This document shows positions 8,883 through 16,239 of a stretch of 52,240 nucleotides of DNA, one piece after another. The first letter of the stretch is position 1. The number at the start of each line of letters is the position of its first letter. The notes under the pieces were generated by a model, which saw only the letters and a program-made list of their open reading frames with translations, was not told where the DNA came from and searched no databases. A program made the position numbers and the translations under genes. Source of the DNA: Bacteroidetes bacterium GWB2_32_14 (lineage in GTDB: Bacteria > Bacteroidota > Bacteroidia > Bacteroidales > UBA12077); assembly GCA_001768235.1 (NCBI GenBank), contig MENK01000010.1, forward strand, positions 5,540 through 57,779. The letters are read 5' to 3'.

Positions 8883-9245
8883 ATGGAAAAAAAACTTAAC
8901 GAATTAGTAGAAAGATTAACACAAGAACATGAGGTAGAATGTACTCGTCCTGAAAAAACAGCAGAAGCATTAAAAGAATGTATTGACAGAAATTATGTTC
9001 ATGTAATGTTTAAAAAAACAGGAACAGAGCTGGGAATTCAGTTAGATCGCAGGTTTTGTAAGTTTGAAGAAGCGGATTTTGAGAATGCAAAAGGGAAAGT
9101 TAATCTGGTTGGTGGTTTAACCTTGAACTATGATAAAGTCAGGTGTATCGCTGAAGTTGATTTGTCAACTTGTGAAGGTAAAGGTTATCTTGAGCCAGTA
9201 AGTGATGAAGATTATAAAGTAATGATGGCGCAGAGCGATAAGTAA
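8883..9245 (+). CDS. uncharacterised five-cysteine cytoplasmic protein (trio, second)
   Basis: A 120-aa protein, not recognised. An N-terminal helix is followed by a strand-rich core that includes TGTELGIQLDRRFCKF and VNLVGGLTLNYDKVRCIAEVDL. It has five cysteines (20, 33, 59, 88, 97) but no CxxC or zinc-knuckle spacing and no signal peptide, so disulfide or metal roles are not supported by a motif. It is not an MbtH homologue, although size and location invite the comparison: the MbtH tryptophans and SLWP-type motif are absent. The gene is placed 24 bp after the first member of the trio and 30 bp before the third. Confidence 0.78.
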   Translation: MEKKLNELVERLTQEHEVECTRPEKTAEALKECIDRNYVHVMFKKTGTELGIQLDRRFCKFEEADFENAKGKVNLVGGLTLNYDKVRCIAEVDLSTCEGKGYLEPVSDEDYKVMMAQSDK

Positions 9246-9275
9246 TATTTTAAGTAAAAAATAAAATAATGTATT

Positions 9276-9722
9276 ATGAATCCAATTTTTAATGAAAGAG
9301 TGATTAAACATGAAGTTTATCACAAAGATTACAATTTAGATAAAAAAGACAATATCGATAAATTACCGGAAGAACCTGCTGTGTTTGGAATTTTTGGCAT
9401 TATTCATGAAACTCCTGTCCATCCGAGATATATAGCTTCAACTGATAATTTGAGAAAAGCAGTTCGTGATGTTTTTGAGAACCCCGAAGGAGAAGGAATG
9501 AAAAAATTTATGCAGGGTCCTTGGATACAGATGTTATGCTATGAGTTACTTCCAAATTTAACGGAAAAAGAAAGAAAAGCCAAGGAAGAAGCTTGGATTG
9601 ATGAGTATAAACCTGGAATTAATGAAGATGGTGAATATCCAGAATATAATTATGAATGGCCATATGATGATGACGGAAATATGAAACCGGAATATGTAAT
9701 GCCTCCTAAAGCAAGGGTTTAA
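9276..9722 (+). CDS. degenerate GIY-YIG-like domain protein (trio, third)
   Basis: A 148-aa protein. Residues 36-115 resemble the GIY-YIG nuclease fold: VFGIFGII stands where GIY is expected and RYIASTDNLRKAV stands where YIG-x-T-x-NLR-x-R is expected. KEEAWIDEYKPGINEDGEYP matches the late helix that normally carries the catalytic glutamate and the KPxxN motif. The YIG glycine is alanine and the arginine after NLR is displaced, so nuclease activity is doubtful. The C-terminus is acidic and rich in Tyr and Pro. A binding or structural role in the NRPS locus is possible but unproven. The fold call is tentative; the gene itself is well supported by its codon pattern and by tight spacing to its neighbours. 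Confidence 0.7.
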   Translation: MNPIFNERVIKHEVYHKDYNLDKKDNIDKLPEEPAVFGIFGIIHETPVHPRYIASTDNLRKAVRDVFENPEGEGMKKFMQGPWIQMLCYELLPNLTEKERKAKEEAWIDEYKPGINEDGEYPEYNYEWPYDDDGNMKPEYVMPPKARV

Positions 9723-9821
9723 TTACAACAGGATACGCAAATTTTTAAAAACACAATTATTAAAGCGGTTAATTTACATGCTTATGTTTATTAACTGCTT
9801 CATATTTTAGTATTAAAGTAT

Positions 9822-10493
9822 ATGGTTAAAATAACATTATTAGGTCATTCCGCTTTTAAAGTTGAAACAAGTAAATACAAGTTCTTTATTGATCCGTGGA
9901 TATCAGGTAACCCTGCTAGTCCTCACAAAAGTTATAAAGATATTGATAAGGCCGATTTTGTTTTAGTAACACACGATCATGCCGATCACGGATTTAAAGA
10001 TGCAGTAAAAATATGTAAAAATACAAAAGCAACTTTTATTGGAGTTTATGAGTTGGCTCAGTTAGCAGGGAAAAAGGGTTGTAACTTTTTTGGGGGAAAT
10101 ATTGGAGGTGAAATACAAAAAGGTGACATAAAGATATATTTTACTCCTGCAATTCATTCATCGCATGTTGCATCGCCATGCGGGTTTATTGTTAAAACTA
10201 ATGATGTTTGTTTTTATCATACAGGTGATACAGCTTTCTATAGTGACATGGAGTATCTTTCTCGATTGTATGAAATTGACATAATGATGATTCCAATTTG
10301 TTCAAATTATATGATGGGGATAACAGAAGCTGTTTGGGCAATTGAAAAAGTTAAACCAAAATTTGTTATTCCTTGCCATTATGATGCTATTCCTGTATTA
10401 AACTCAAATACAGGCGATTTTAAGGAAAAAGCTTCTTTCTTTTCTAAGGTCGAAATACTGGAATCAGGAAAAGAAAGATCATTTGAAATATAA
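9822..10493 (+). CDS. metallo-beta-lactamase-fold hydrolase (UPF0173 / YtkL type)
   Basis: A 223-aa cytoplasmic metal-dependent hydrolase. The metal ligands are THDHADHG (H51, H53, D55, H56), a later histidine in AIHSSH, the aspartate in HTGDTAFY and the histidine in VIPCHYD. This pattern and length are those of the UPF0173 family, whose substrates are mostly unknown. It is 99 bp after the small-protein trio and 11 bp before the type II thioesterase gene, so it probably belongs to the same transcription unit. It could hydrolyse a precursor, a shunt product or the product itself. Homologues also occur as free-standing housekeeping genes, so the link to the peptide is only positional. Confidence 0.88.
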   Translation: MVKITLLGHSAFKVETSKYKFFIDPWISGNPASPHKSYKDIDKADFVLVTHDHADHGFKDAVKICKNTKATFIGVYELAQLAGKKGCNFFGGNIGGEIQKGDIKIYFTPAIHSSHVASPCGFIVKTNDVCFYHTGDTAFYSDMEYLSRLYEIDIMMIPICSNYMMGITEAVWAIEKVKPKFVIPCHYDAIPVLNSNTGDFKEKASFFSKVEILESGKERSFEI

Positions 10494-10504
10494 TATTTTA
10501 GAAT

Positions 10505-11224
10505 ATGAAATTATTTTTTTTCCCCTATGCGGGAGGATCTTCTATGGTTTATAACAGCTGGAAGCCCTTTTTATTGCCAGGATTAGAAATTAAAACCATT
10601 GAATTGGCAGGACGAGGTAAACGTATTCATGAACCCTTTTATGATAATTTTGACCAATTAATTCAAGATGTGTTTTCTATGATTGAAAGCGAAATCATAT
10701 CTGATGATTATATTTTCTTTGGGCATAGTATGGGTGCTAAGATTGCATATGAGTTAGCTCAGGCGATTTTGAGTAAAGGTTTACCCTTGCCTGAACATAT
10801 CTTCTTTTCAGGCAGAGGAGCTCCGTATATTACTGGCAATGATGAAAAGGAGTATCACAAACTACCCGATGAAGAATTTAAGGAAAAAGTTCTAAATTTA
10901 GGAGGAACGCCAAAAGAATTCTTTGAACACCCGGAGTTATTAGAGGTTTTTTTACCCTTGTTAAAAAATGATTTTAGATTAGCTGCCAGAGACTATTCTA
11001 AAAAAGAAATAAATCCATTACCCTGTAAATTTACCGTATTTATTGGTAAAAATGAAGAGTTAACTCCTGCACAGATTGACGGGTGGAAAAACTACACATC
11101 AGAAAATTGTACTATTTATTATTTTAACGGGGGACATTTTTTCATTAATGAAAAAGTTCAAGAGATTGTACAAATAATCAATAGTACGATACAAATAAAT
11201 ACTGTAAAAACGAATTATAAATAG
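10505..11224 (+). CDS. type II thioesterase (NRPS editing)
   Basis: A 239-aa alpha/beta hydrolase of the SrfAD/GrsT family. These enzymes remove misprimed or stalled acyl groups from carrier domains and so keep an NRPS working. FFPYAGGS (5-12) is the oxyanion region, GHSMG (73-77) holds nucleophile Ser75 and GGHFF (209-213) holds His211. At the usual acid position (G-x-x-D) the sequence has GKNEE, which suggests that glutamate 184 replaces aspartate. Together with the carrier-thioesterase fragment at the left edge and the PPTase at 12043 it identifies the region as an NRPS locus. Confidence 0.93.
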   Translation: MKLFFFPYAGGSSMVYNSWKPFLLPGLEIKTIELAGRGKRIHEPFYDNFDQLIQDVFSMIESEIISDDYIFFGHSMGAKIAYELAQAILSKGLPLPEHIFFSGRGAPYITGNDEKEYHKLPDEEFKEKVLNLGGTPKEFFEHPELLEVFLPLLKNDFRLAARDYSKKEINPLPCKFTVFIGKNEELTPAQIDGWKNYTSENCTIYYFNGGHFFINEKVQEIVQIINSTIQINTVKTNYK

Positions 11225-11257
11225 AAAATATAGATATTCTGTACAAACAAAAAATGT

Positions 11258-11264
11258 AAAGGAG
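11258..11264 (+). promoter_or_regulatory. canonical Shine-Dalgarno sequence, rare in this window
   Basis: AAAGGAG lies seven bases before the ATG of the ABC ATPase gene. Nearly every other gene in the window has an A/T-rich leader without such a motif, as is usual in Bacteroidota, so this site stands out. Confidence 0.6.
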
Positions 11265-11271
11265 AATAATT

Positions 11272-11955
11272 ATGATTAAAACAAATCAACTTGTTAAAGT
11301 ATTCAGAACAGACGAAATTGAAACAACTGCACTAAATAAGGTAAATATTGATGTTCAAAAAGGCGAATTTGTGGCTATAATGGGACCATCAGGATGTGGA
11401 AAATCAACTTTGTTAAATATTATTGGATTACTCGATAATCCTACAAGCGGAGAACTTTGGTTTGATGGGAATGAAGTATCAAAGTTTAAAGAAAAAGACA
11501 GAACAAATTTACGAAAATCAAATATTGGCTTTGTCTTTCAGAGTTTCAACTTAATTGATGAGCTTACTGTATATGAAAATGTTGAATTACCACTTTTATA
11601 TTTAAAGATTTCTGCGAATGAAAGGAAAGAAAAAGTCGAAGCAGTACTCGAAAGAATGAAAATATCACATCGAAGGAAACATTTTCCACAACAATTATCA
11701 GGAGGACAACAGCAAAGAGTTGCTATTGCAAGGGCTGTTGTAGCGAATCCTAAATTAATTCTTGCGGACGAGCCAACTGGTAATCTTGATTCTGCAAATG
11801 GAGAAGAAGTTATGAAATTATTAAAAGAACTAAACAAGGATGGGGCTACAATTGTTATGGTTACTCACTCACCATCGGATGCAGAATATGCTCATCGCAT
11901 CATTCAACTATTTGACGGACATGTTGTTATTGATGATATTAAAAAGATTTTGTAA
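11272..11955 (+). CDS. ABC transporter ATP-binding protein (LolD/MacB type), orphan
   Basis: A 227-aa ATPase of the lipoprotein/MacB export class. It shows Walker A GPSGCGKST (38-46), Q-loop Q90, signature LSGGQ (142-146), Walker B ILADEP with D166 and E167, and H-loop H199. No permease gene adjoins it. In Bacteroidota such ATPases usually sit with FtsX/MacB permeases and a two-component pair. A pair of such permeases without an ATPase occurs at 38440-43156 in this window, so the two could form one transporter encoded at separate loci. Alternatively it pairs with permeases outside the window, or adds to export or resistance for the NRPS product. It follows the type II thioesterase gene by 47 bp and precedes the PPTase by 87 bp. 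Confidence 0.95.
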   Translation: MIKTNQLVKVFRTDEIETTALNKVNIDVQKGEFVAIMGPSGCGKSTLLNIIGLLDNPTSGELWFDGNEVSKFKEKDRTNLRKSNIGFVFQSFNLIDELTVYENVELPLLYLKISANERKEKVEAVLERMKISHRRKHFPQQLSGGQQQRVAIARAVVANPKLILADEPTGNLDSANGEEVMKLLKELNKDGATIVMVTHSPSDAEYAHRIIQLFDGHVVIDDIKKIL

Positions 11956-12042
11956 TAGAGCATATAATTTTATATTGAATTAATCCGAATAAACCGTTTT
12001 TTGATTTTAAAAATGTTTTTTATAAGTAATATTTCGAAATAA

Positions 12043-12738
12043 ATGGAAGTATATGCTATTAAGTTATTAAACAAATTAGATGAATTAACTTCCCAAAACC
12101 TCTTATCTTCAATTGATGAAAAAAAAAGAGAACGCCTCTTAAAGTTCGTTTTTTGGCAAGATATGCACAGAAGTTTATTTGCAGATTTACTTGTAAGAAA
12201 AATAATAATAGATACATTTAATCTGGCTAATGAAGAAATATACTTTTCCATTAATGAATTTGGAAAACCATCTTGTGAGTTTCTTCATGATTTTCATTTT
12301 AACGTATCACATTCAGGAGATTGGATTGTTTGTGCAATAGATAAAGATCCTGTAGGCATTGATATAGAAAAAATTTCTACAATAGATATTGATGTTTCAA
12401 AGAATTTCTTTTCAGAAAGTGAGCACAATGATATATTATTAAGTAACGACCCGTTTGATTGCTTCTTTGCTCTATGGTCTTTAAAAGAAAGTTATATTAA
12501 GTTTATTGGTAAGGGTTTATCCCATCCATTAAATAGTTTCTCAATGAAGTTATTAAATAATAAAATCTGTATTGAATCTTACAATCAGGTTTTGGAAAAC
12601 ATTTATTTTAAACAATATTTTATTGATGAAGGTTATAAAATGGCTGTCTGTAGTTTAAATCCAAATATTCCTGAAAAACTATTTACATACACGATTAAGG
12701 ATGTGATTAATACGTTTATTGTTCCTGGTATATTATAA
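12043..12738 (+). CDS. 4'-phosphopantetheinyl transferase (Sfp type)
   Basis: A 231-aa enzyme that attaches the phosphopantetheine arm of CoA to carrier-domain serines. The diagnostic motifs are FNVSHSGD (86-93), VGIDIE (104-109, with magnesium ligands Asp107 and Glu109) and WSLKESYIK (145-153, with Glu149). Sfp-type length and the location at the end of an NRPS run indicate that it activates the assembly line whose last carrier is at the left edge. It may also serve other carriers. It is the last gene on this strand before the strand switch, and a strong terminator follows at 12836. Confidence 0.95.
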   Translation: MEVYAIKLLNKLDELTSQNLLSSIDEKKRERLLKFVFWQDMHRSLFADLLVRKIIIDTFNLANEEIYFSINEFGKPSCEFLHDFHFNVSHSGDWIVCAIDKDPVGIDIEKISTIDIDVSKNFFSESEHNDILLSNDPFDCFFALWSLKESYIKFIGKGLSHPLNSFSMKLLNNKICIESYNQVLENIYFKQYFIDEGYKMAVCSLNPNIPEKLFTYTIKDVINTFIVPGIL

Positions 12739-12753
12739 TTCATATTCAATTTG

Positions 12754-12761
12754 TATCTTTG
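12754..12761 (+). promoter_or_regulatory. Bacteroidota -7 promoter box for the putative small RNA
   Basis: TATCTTTG matches the TAnnTTTG -7 element of Bacteroidota primary-sigma promoters. It begins 16 bases after the PPTase stop codon and just before the GC-rich structured stretch. A good TTG -33 box is not present at the usual spacing, so the promoter is suggestive only. Confidence 0.5.
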
Positions 12762-12767
12762 TTCCAA

Positions 12768-12862
12768 AGTAAGGCTTAAAAATAGCCGCCACAAGGGGTG
12801 CTCTGGCACGCGGATGGGAGTTCCGCCGGTTTAAAAGGGCCCGGGAAATTACCCGGGCCTGT
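12768..12862 (+). ncRNA. putative structured small RNA, family unknown
   Basis: About 95 nt of GC-rich sequence in otherwise AT-rich DNA, framed by a TAnnTTTG box and an intrinsic terminator. Predicted stems are GGCT/AGCC (12773-12776 with 12784-12787), GTGC/GCAC (12798-12801 with 12806-12809) enclosed by CCGC/GCGG (12786-12789 with 12810-12813), the alternative GCGGA/TCCGC (12810-12814 with 12822-12826), then the terminator stem. The two stems that use 12810-12813 are mutually exclusive, so a switch is conceivable. No gene lies downstream on the same strand, so a cis riboswitch is unlikely. It lacks the SRP RNA apical motif, the TPP CUGAGA box and tRNA features. It could also be just the 3' end of the PPTase transcript. 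Confidence 0.5.
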
Positions 12863-12866
12863 TTTA
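12836..12866. terminator. strong bidirectional intrinsic terminator
   Basis: GGCCCGGG (12838-12845) pairs perfectly with CCCGGGCC (12852-12859) around the loop AAATTA, followed by TGTTTT on the + strand and CCTTTT on the - strand. It ends the NRPS-side transcript or the small RNA, and on the other strand the gene whose stop codon overlaps it at 12864. Confidence 0.88.
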
Positions 12867-13976
12867 TATAAGCTCTGAATTTCCCGAGAAATGATCGATC
12901 AGCTCGTTCTCAGTTGAAAGATATCCTCTCATCAAGTTAGCAGTCATACAGGAATGAACAGGAATAATTCCAACCAAATCGCCAATTTTAATCGAGTTTA
13001 TAAAATCGTCAGTTGCTTTAATTGTACCATGTTCCTGCGAGAGTTTTGATAAATAACAATCGGTTTCAGGTTTTTTCCAACCAGAATCATTTAAAAGAAC
13101 AACCTGCCCGAAATTTTTATTTTCAGCAGTTTCAAGTGATTCTTTCGAGAAATGTACTCCTCCACCATAAATAACAACTTCATTTCTTTCTTTATGAATA
13201 GCAACAACAGGGCAGGCCATACATACAGCAACCTGGTCGAAATGGCATGAACCCAATTGATATTGTATCAGATCATAAAATATAAAATTACCTGGCCGGA
13301 TTTCATCAATACCCTTTAGGTTTTCAATAATACTACACGAAGGAGTATCTCCTGCAGACAGAATCAAATCGGGATAGCTGGGAATGAATTTATTTTTAAG
13401 ATGTGTTAATTGTTCGGTTGTATTATTATAAATCTGAATAATCTCTTCCCTTGTTTTAGCCTGATAAGTGTTTCCCGAGTGCGTTAAAAAACCTTTAAAC
13501 TGGAGTTTCTCGTGACACACTTTTTCTAAAATGGTGTCAATAACCTGGTAATTATCAGAAAGTAATCCTGTTCTATGATATCCGGTATCTATTTTTATAA
13601 ATAAACCAACCGGGAATTTCAGTTTTTTATTTAAATAGTCAACAGATTCTATATTTTCAATAGCGATATTCAGTTGAATTTCTTCGGCAAGTTCATTTAT
13701 TTTCTCTATCTCACGGATATTAACAGGAAAGGCAACAGTAATATCATTCCAGCCATCATTAGCAAAATAGGAAGCCATAGACAAAGATGAAACTGTAATT
13801 TTATTTACACCGGCTTTTTTGAACCATTTTCCAATTATACGTGATTGATGAGTTTTGAAATGTGGCCTGAAAATAACTTTGTTTGATTTTGCTTTTAGTG
13901 CCATAAGCTCAATATTCTTACAGCACTTTTTTTTATCGAGTAACAGGGTTGGTTTTACAATATGATTCAGATTCAT
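12864..13976 (-). CDS. PLP enzyme of the D-threonine aldolase / D-serine dehydratase-like family
   Basis: A 370-aa fold-type III PLP enzyme with an alanine-racemase-like barrel at the N-terminus. RPHFKTH (37-43) carries the PLP lysine, Lys41. IDTGYHRTG and the PGNFIFYD segment are typical of the family. PVHSCMTANL near the C-terminus holds H341 and C343, which correspond to the zinc-binding His-x-Cys pair of metal-dependent D-threonine aldolase and eukaryotic-type D-serine dehydratase. It probably cleaves or deaminates a D-hydroxy amino acid; aldolase and dehydratase cannot be separated by eye. It is the last gene of a - strand run, 19 bp after the CBS membrane protein gene, and ends in the bidirectional terminator. 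Confidence 0.88.
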   Translation of the reverse strand: MNLNHIVKPTLLLDKKKCCKNIELMALKAKSNKVIFRPHFKTHQSRIIGKWFKKAGVNKITVSSLSMASYFANDGWNDITVAFPVNIREIEKINELAEEIQLNIAIENIESVDYLNKKLKFPVGLFIKIDTGYHRTGLLSDNYQVIDTILEKVCHEKLQFKGFLTHSGNTYQAKTREEIIQIYNNTTEQLTHLKNKFIPSYPDLILSAGDTPSCSIIENLKGIDEIRPGNFIFYDLIQYQLGSCHFDQVAVCMACPVVAIHKERNEVVIYGGGVHFSKESLETAENKNFGQVVLLNDSGWKKPETDCYLSKLSQEHGTIKATDDFINSIKIGDLVGIIPVHSCMTANLMRGYLSTENELIDHFSGNSELI

Positions 13977-13995
13977 GCAGTAAGTTATTTTGAGA

Positions 13996-15039
13996 TTATA
14001 TTAATCCCAGTTTTTTAGCTCTTTTTTCCCAGTTTTTCTTGGCCTGATCCTGCATATCTTCAATATTGTCGAACTCGTCCATAATTTCGGTTCCAAGAAG
14101 GGTTTCAATTAAGTCCTCCATAGTAACAATGCCCACCATTTCGCCATATTCTCCAACTACCATTGCAATATGCTCTTTTTGGCCAATAAGCTTGTAAAAC
14201 AACCTGATTATTGGCATCCGTTCGTTTACAACTGTTATGCCCCGGGAAATAGATTTTAATGGAGAATCCGTATTTTTTTCAATCATATTCTGCATCAAAT
14301 CGTCTTTGAGAATATAACCGGTAATGTTATCAATATCATCCTTGTAAATTGGAATACGAGAGAAACGTATTTTTTCGTGCATCTCGAAAAAATCCTGAAT
14401 GGTAGTTTCTTCGGGAGCAGCTAGTACAACTGTTCGGGGTGTCATTATACTTTCAACAACAATATTGTTAAAAACCATCAGGTTGGTTAGTATTTTCGAT
14501 TCTTCTTCTTTGAAGAGGCCTTCTTTAATTCCAATCTCGGCCATTGCATGAAACTCGGAACGGCTAAGGGTGTTTTGGTTTTTATCTTTTTTAAGTGCCG
14601 AAGTAACAAACTTGGCTAAATAAATAATTGGAAAGAATGGTGAATAAATCATTATATTTAACATCAGGGGAATATAAGGAGCAATCCTTTTCCAATGTAA
14701 TGCACCGATAGTTTTTGGAACAATTTCGGAAAAAATTAAAATGGTAAGCGTTAATAAACCGGAAACAATACTTAAATATTCATTTCCCCACACGGCTTGT
14801 GCCTGAACACCAACACCAATAGCTCCAATAGTGTTGGCAATTGTGTTGATTGTTAAGATTGCGGCGAGCGGAGTATCAATTTTATCTTTAAATTTTTTTA
14901 TTGCCTTGGCATAAGCTTTATTTTCATTAATTTTTCCTGCAATAAAACTTGGAGTTATGCTAAGTAAGGCTGCTTCAAGAAGAGAACAAGTAAATGAAGT
15001 TAAAATCGTGAGCAAAAAATAGATAACAAGTAATCCCAT
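13996..15039 (-). CDS. CorC/CNNM-like membrane protein with DUF21 and paired CBS domains
   Basis: A 347-aa inner-membrane protein. About four hydrophobic helices within residues 1-140 form the DUF21/CNNM membrane domain (GLLVIYFLLTILTSFTCSLL at the start). Two CBS repeats span about 195-320, beginning at ESIMTPRTVV and including a GEYGEMVGIVTMEDLIE stretch. The short tail lacks the CorC_HlyC C-terminal domain of full-length relatives, so this is the compact form. Members are linked to magnesium or cobalt homeostasis. GldE, a gliding protein, is a relative, but nothing here is specific to GldE although gldF and gldG lie 2-5 kb away. Confidence 0.9.
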   Translation of the reverse strand: MGLLVIYFLLTILTSFTCSLLEAALLSITPSFIAGKINENKAYAKAIKKFKDKIDTPLAAILTINTIANTIGAIGVGVQAQAVWGNEYLSIVSGLLTLTILIFSEIVPKTIGALHWKRIAPYIPLMLNIMIYSPFFPIIYLAKFVTSALKKDKNQNTLSRSEFHAMAEIGIKEGLFKEEESKILTNLMVFNNIVVESIMTPRTVVLAAPEETTIQDFFEMHEKIRFSRIPIYKDDIDNITGYILKDDLMQNMIEKNTDSPLKSISRGITVVNERMPIIRLFYKLIGQKEHIAMVVGEYGEMVGIVTMEDLIETLLGTEIMDEFDNIEDMQDQAKKNWEKRAKKLGLI

Positions 15040-15075
15040 GTATATTTATGTTGATGAATTGTACAATTATATAAA

Positions 15076-15651
15076 TTATTTTTCATAAAAATGCATTTGA
15101 GTAATATAATCATAAACAGGTTTGGATAAGAAAAACCGGATATCTTTTCCTTCTTTTACAGCTTCCCTTATAAAACTTGATGATATTTCAATTCGTGGAG
15201 CATTTACCGGTTTTACATTTTTATGATTTTCGTAATTTCCTAATCCATGTCCCGGCCTGGGGTAAACATAGAGCGAGTAGTTATTTAATATGATTTCATA
15301 GTTTTTCCATTTATGAAAAAATTCAAGGTTATCTGAACCGATAATTAATACAAATTCTTTAGCCGGATATTTTTCAGCAAGGTAAGTGAGCGTATCAATT
15401 GTATATGAAGGTTTTGGTAATCTGAATTCAATATCTGTTGGTTTTATTTTGTAATCGGCTTCAACAGCAAGTTCAACCATTCTAAGCCTTTCGTTCTCGT
15501 TAACAAGTTTTGTTTTTGATTTAAATGGATTTTGAGGGCTAACAACCAACCATATTTCAGATAAATCAGTAAACTCGAGCATATAATTAGCTATGGCCAA
15601 ATGCCCTATATGTATCGGATTGAACGAACCAAAAAACAAACCCACTTTCAT
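15076..15651 (-). CDS. nadD: nicotinate-nucleotide adenylyltransferase
   Basis: A 191-aa enzyme that adenylates nicotinate mononucleotide in NAD synthesis. GSFNPIHIGHLAIA (8-21) is the nucleotide-binding (H/T)xGH motif, and ISSSFIREAVKEG near the C-terminus is the second signature (SxTxxR-like). Length fits NadD. Its start is 2 bp after the gmk stop codon, and yicC precedes gmk, so yicC-gmk-nadD form one operon. This cluster order is common in Bacteroidota. Confidence 0.97.
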   Translation of the reverse strand: MKVGLFFGSFNPIHIGHLAIANYMLEFTDLSEIWLVVSPQNPFKSKTKLVNENERLRMVELAVEADYKIKPTDIEFRLPKPSYTIDTLTYLAEKYPAKEFVLIIGSDNLEFFHKWKNYEIILNNYSLYVYPRPGHGLGNYENHKNVKPVNAPRIEISSSFIREAVKEGKDIRFFLSKPVYDYITQMHFYEK

Positions 15652-15653
15652 TT

Positions 15654-16223
15654 TTACCGGTTAATAAAATTTCTTACAATATTTTCAGCTTCAGCTATTG
15701 CCTTATTTAGATTTTCATTCAGTATAACAACATCGAATTTACCGGCATACTCAATTTCTTTTTTTGCTTTAGCAATCCTGGTTTCAATATCTTCATTACT
15801 ATCAGTAGAACGAAGACGCAACCTTTTCTCCAGTTCATCGATGCCGGGAGGCATAATAAAGATTGATAATGCCTGGTCAGGATATTTTTTTTTAATATTT
15901 AATCCACCAACAACATCGACATCGAAAATTACATGGTTTCCTTTGGCCCATATACGTTCGACTTCGCTTTTTAATGTGCCATAAAACCTGTTTTCGTAAA
16001 CCTGTTCCCATTCAACAAATTCGTGCTTTGCAATTTTTTGCTTAAACTCATCAGCAGGTATAAAGTAGTAATCTTTTCCGTGAATTTCATTTGAACGTAT
16101 TGGGCGGCTTGTTGCAGATATCGAGAATTCAAGGTTTAAATTTTTATTGAGTAAGTTATGAACGATTGTTGTTTTGCCTGCACCCGATGGGGCAGAGAAT
16201 ATGAGCATTTTCCCTTGCATCAT
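15654..16223 (-). CDS. gmk: guanylate kinase
   Basis: A 189-aa kinase that converts GMP to GDP with ATP. The P-loop is FSAPSGAGKTT (9-19), followed by SATSRPIRSNEIHGKDYYFI (GMP-binding region) and GNHVIFDVDVVGG. The start MMQGKMLIFSAPSG allows ATG at codon 1, 2 or 6; the upstream one is kept because it leaves a 16-bp spacing to yicC. It is in an operon with nadD and yicC. Confidence 0.97.
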   Translation of the reverse strand: MMQGKMLIFSAPSGAGKTTIVHNLLNKNLNLEFSISATSRPIRSNEIHGKDYYFIPADEFKQKIAKHEFVEWEQVYENRFYGTLKSEVERIWAKGNHVIFDVDVVGGLNIKKKYPDQALSIFIMPPGIDELEKRLRLRSTDSNEDIETRIAKAKKEIEYAGKFDVVILNENLNKAIAEAENIVRNFINR

Positions 16224-16239
16224 TTTAGAATTAAATTCG

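Noticed and set aside
8883-9245. MbtH-like helper of the NRPS.
   Set aside because: Length and composition differ, and the conserved MbtH tryptophans and SLWP-type motif are absent.
11970-12251. A 93-codon frame on the - strand over the PPTase gene.
   Set aside because: It is antisense to a clearly conserved gene and has no recognisable features.
12804-12820. CTGGCACG looks like a sigma-54 -24 element.
   Set aside because: The -12 element at the proper spacing is TGGGA, not TTGCW, and it lies inside the structured stretch before a terminator.
12785-12830. Similarity of parts of the GC-rich stretch to fluoride and TPP riboswitches (GATGGGAGTTCC, AAGGGGTGC).
   Set aside because: The rest of each consensus is missing (no CTGAGA box, no fluoride pseudoknot partner) and there is no downstream gene on the same strand.
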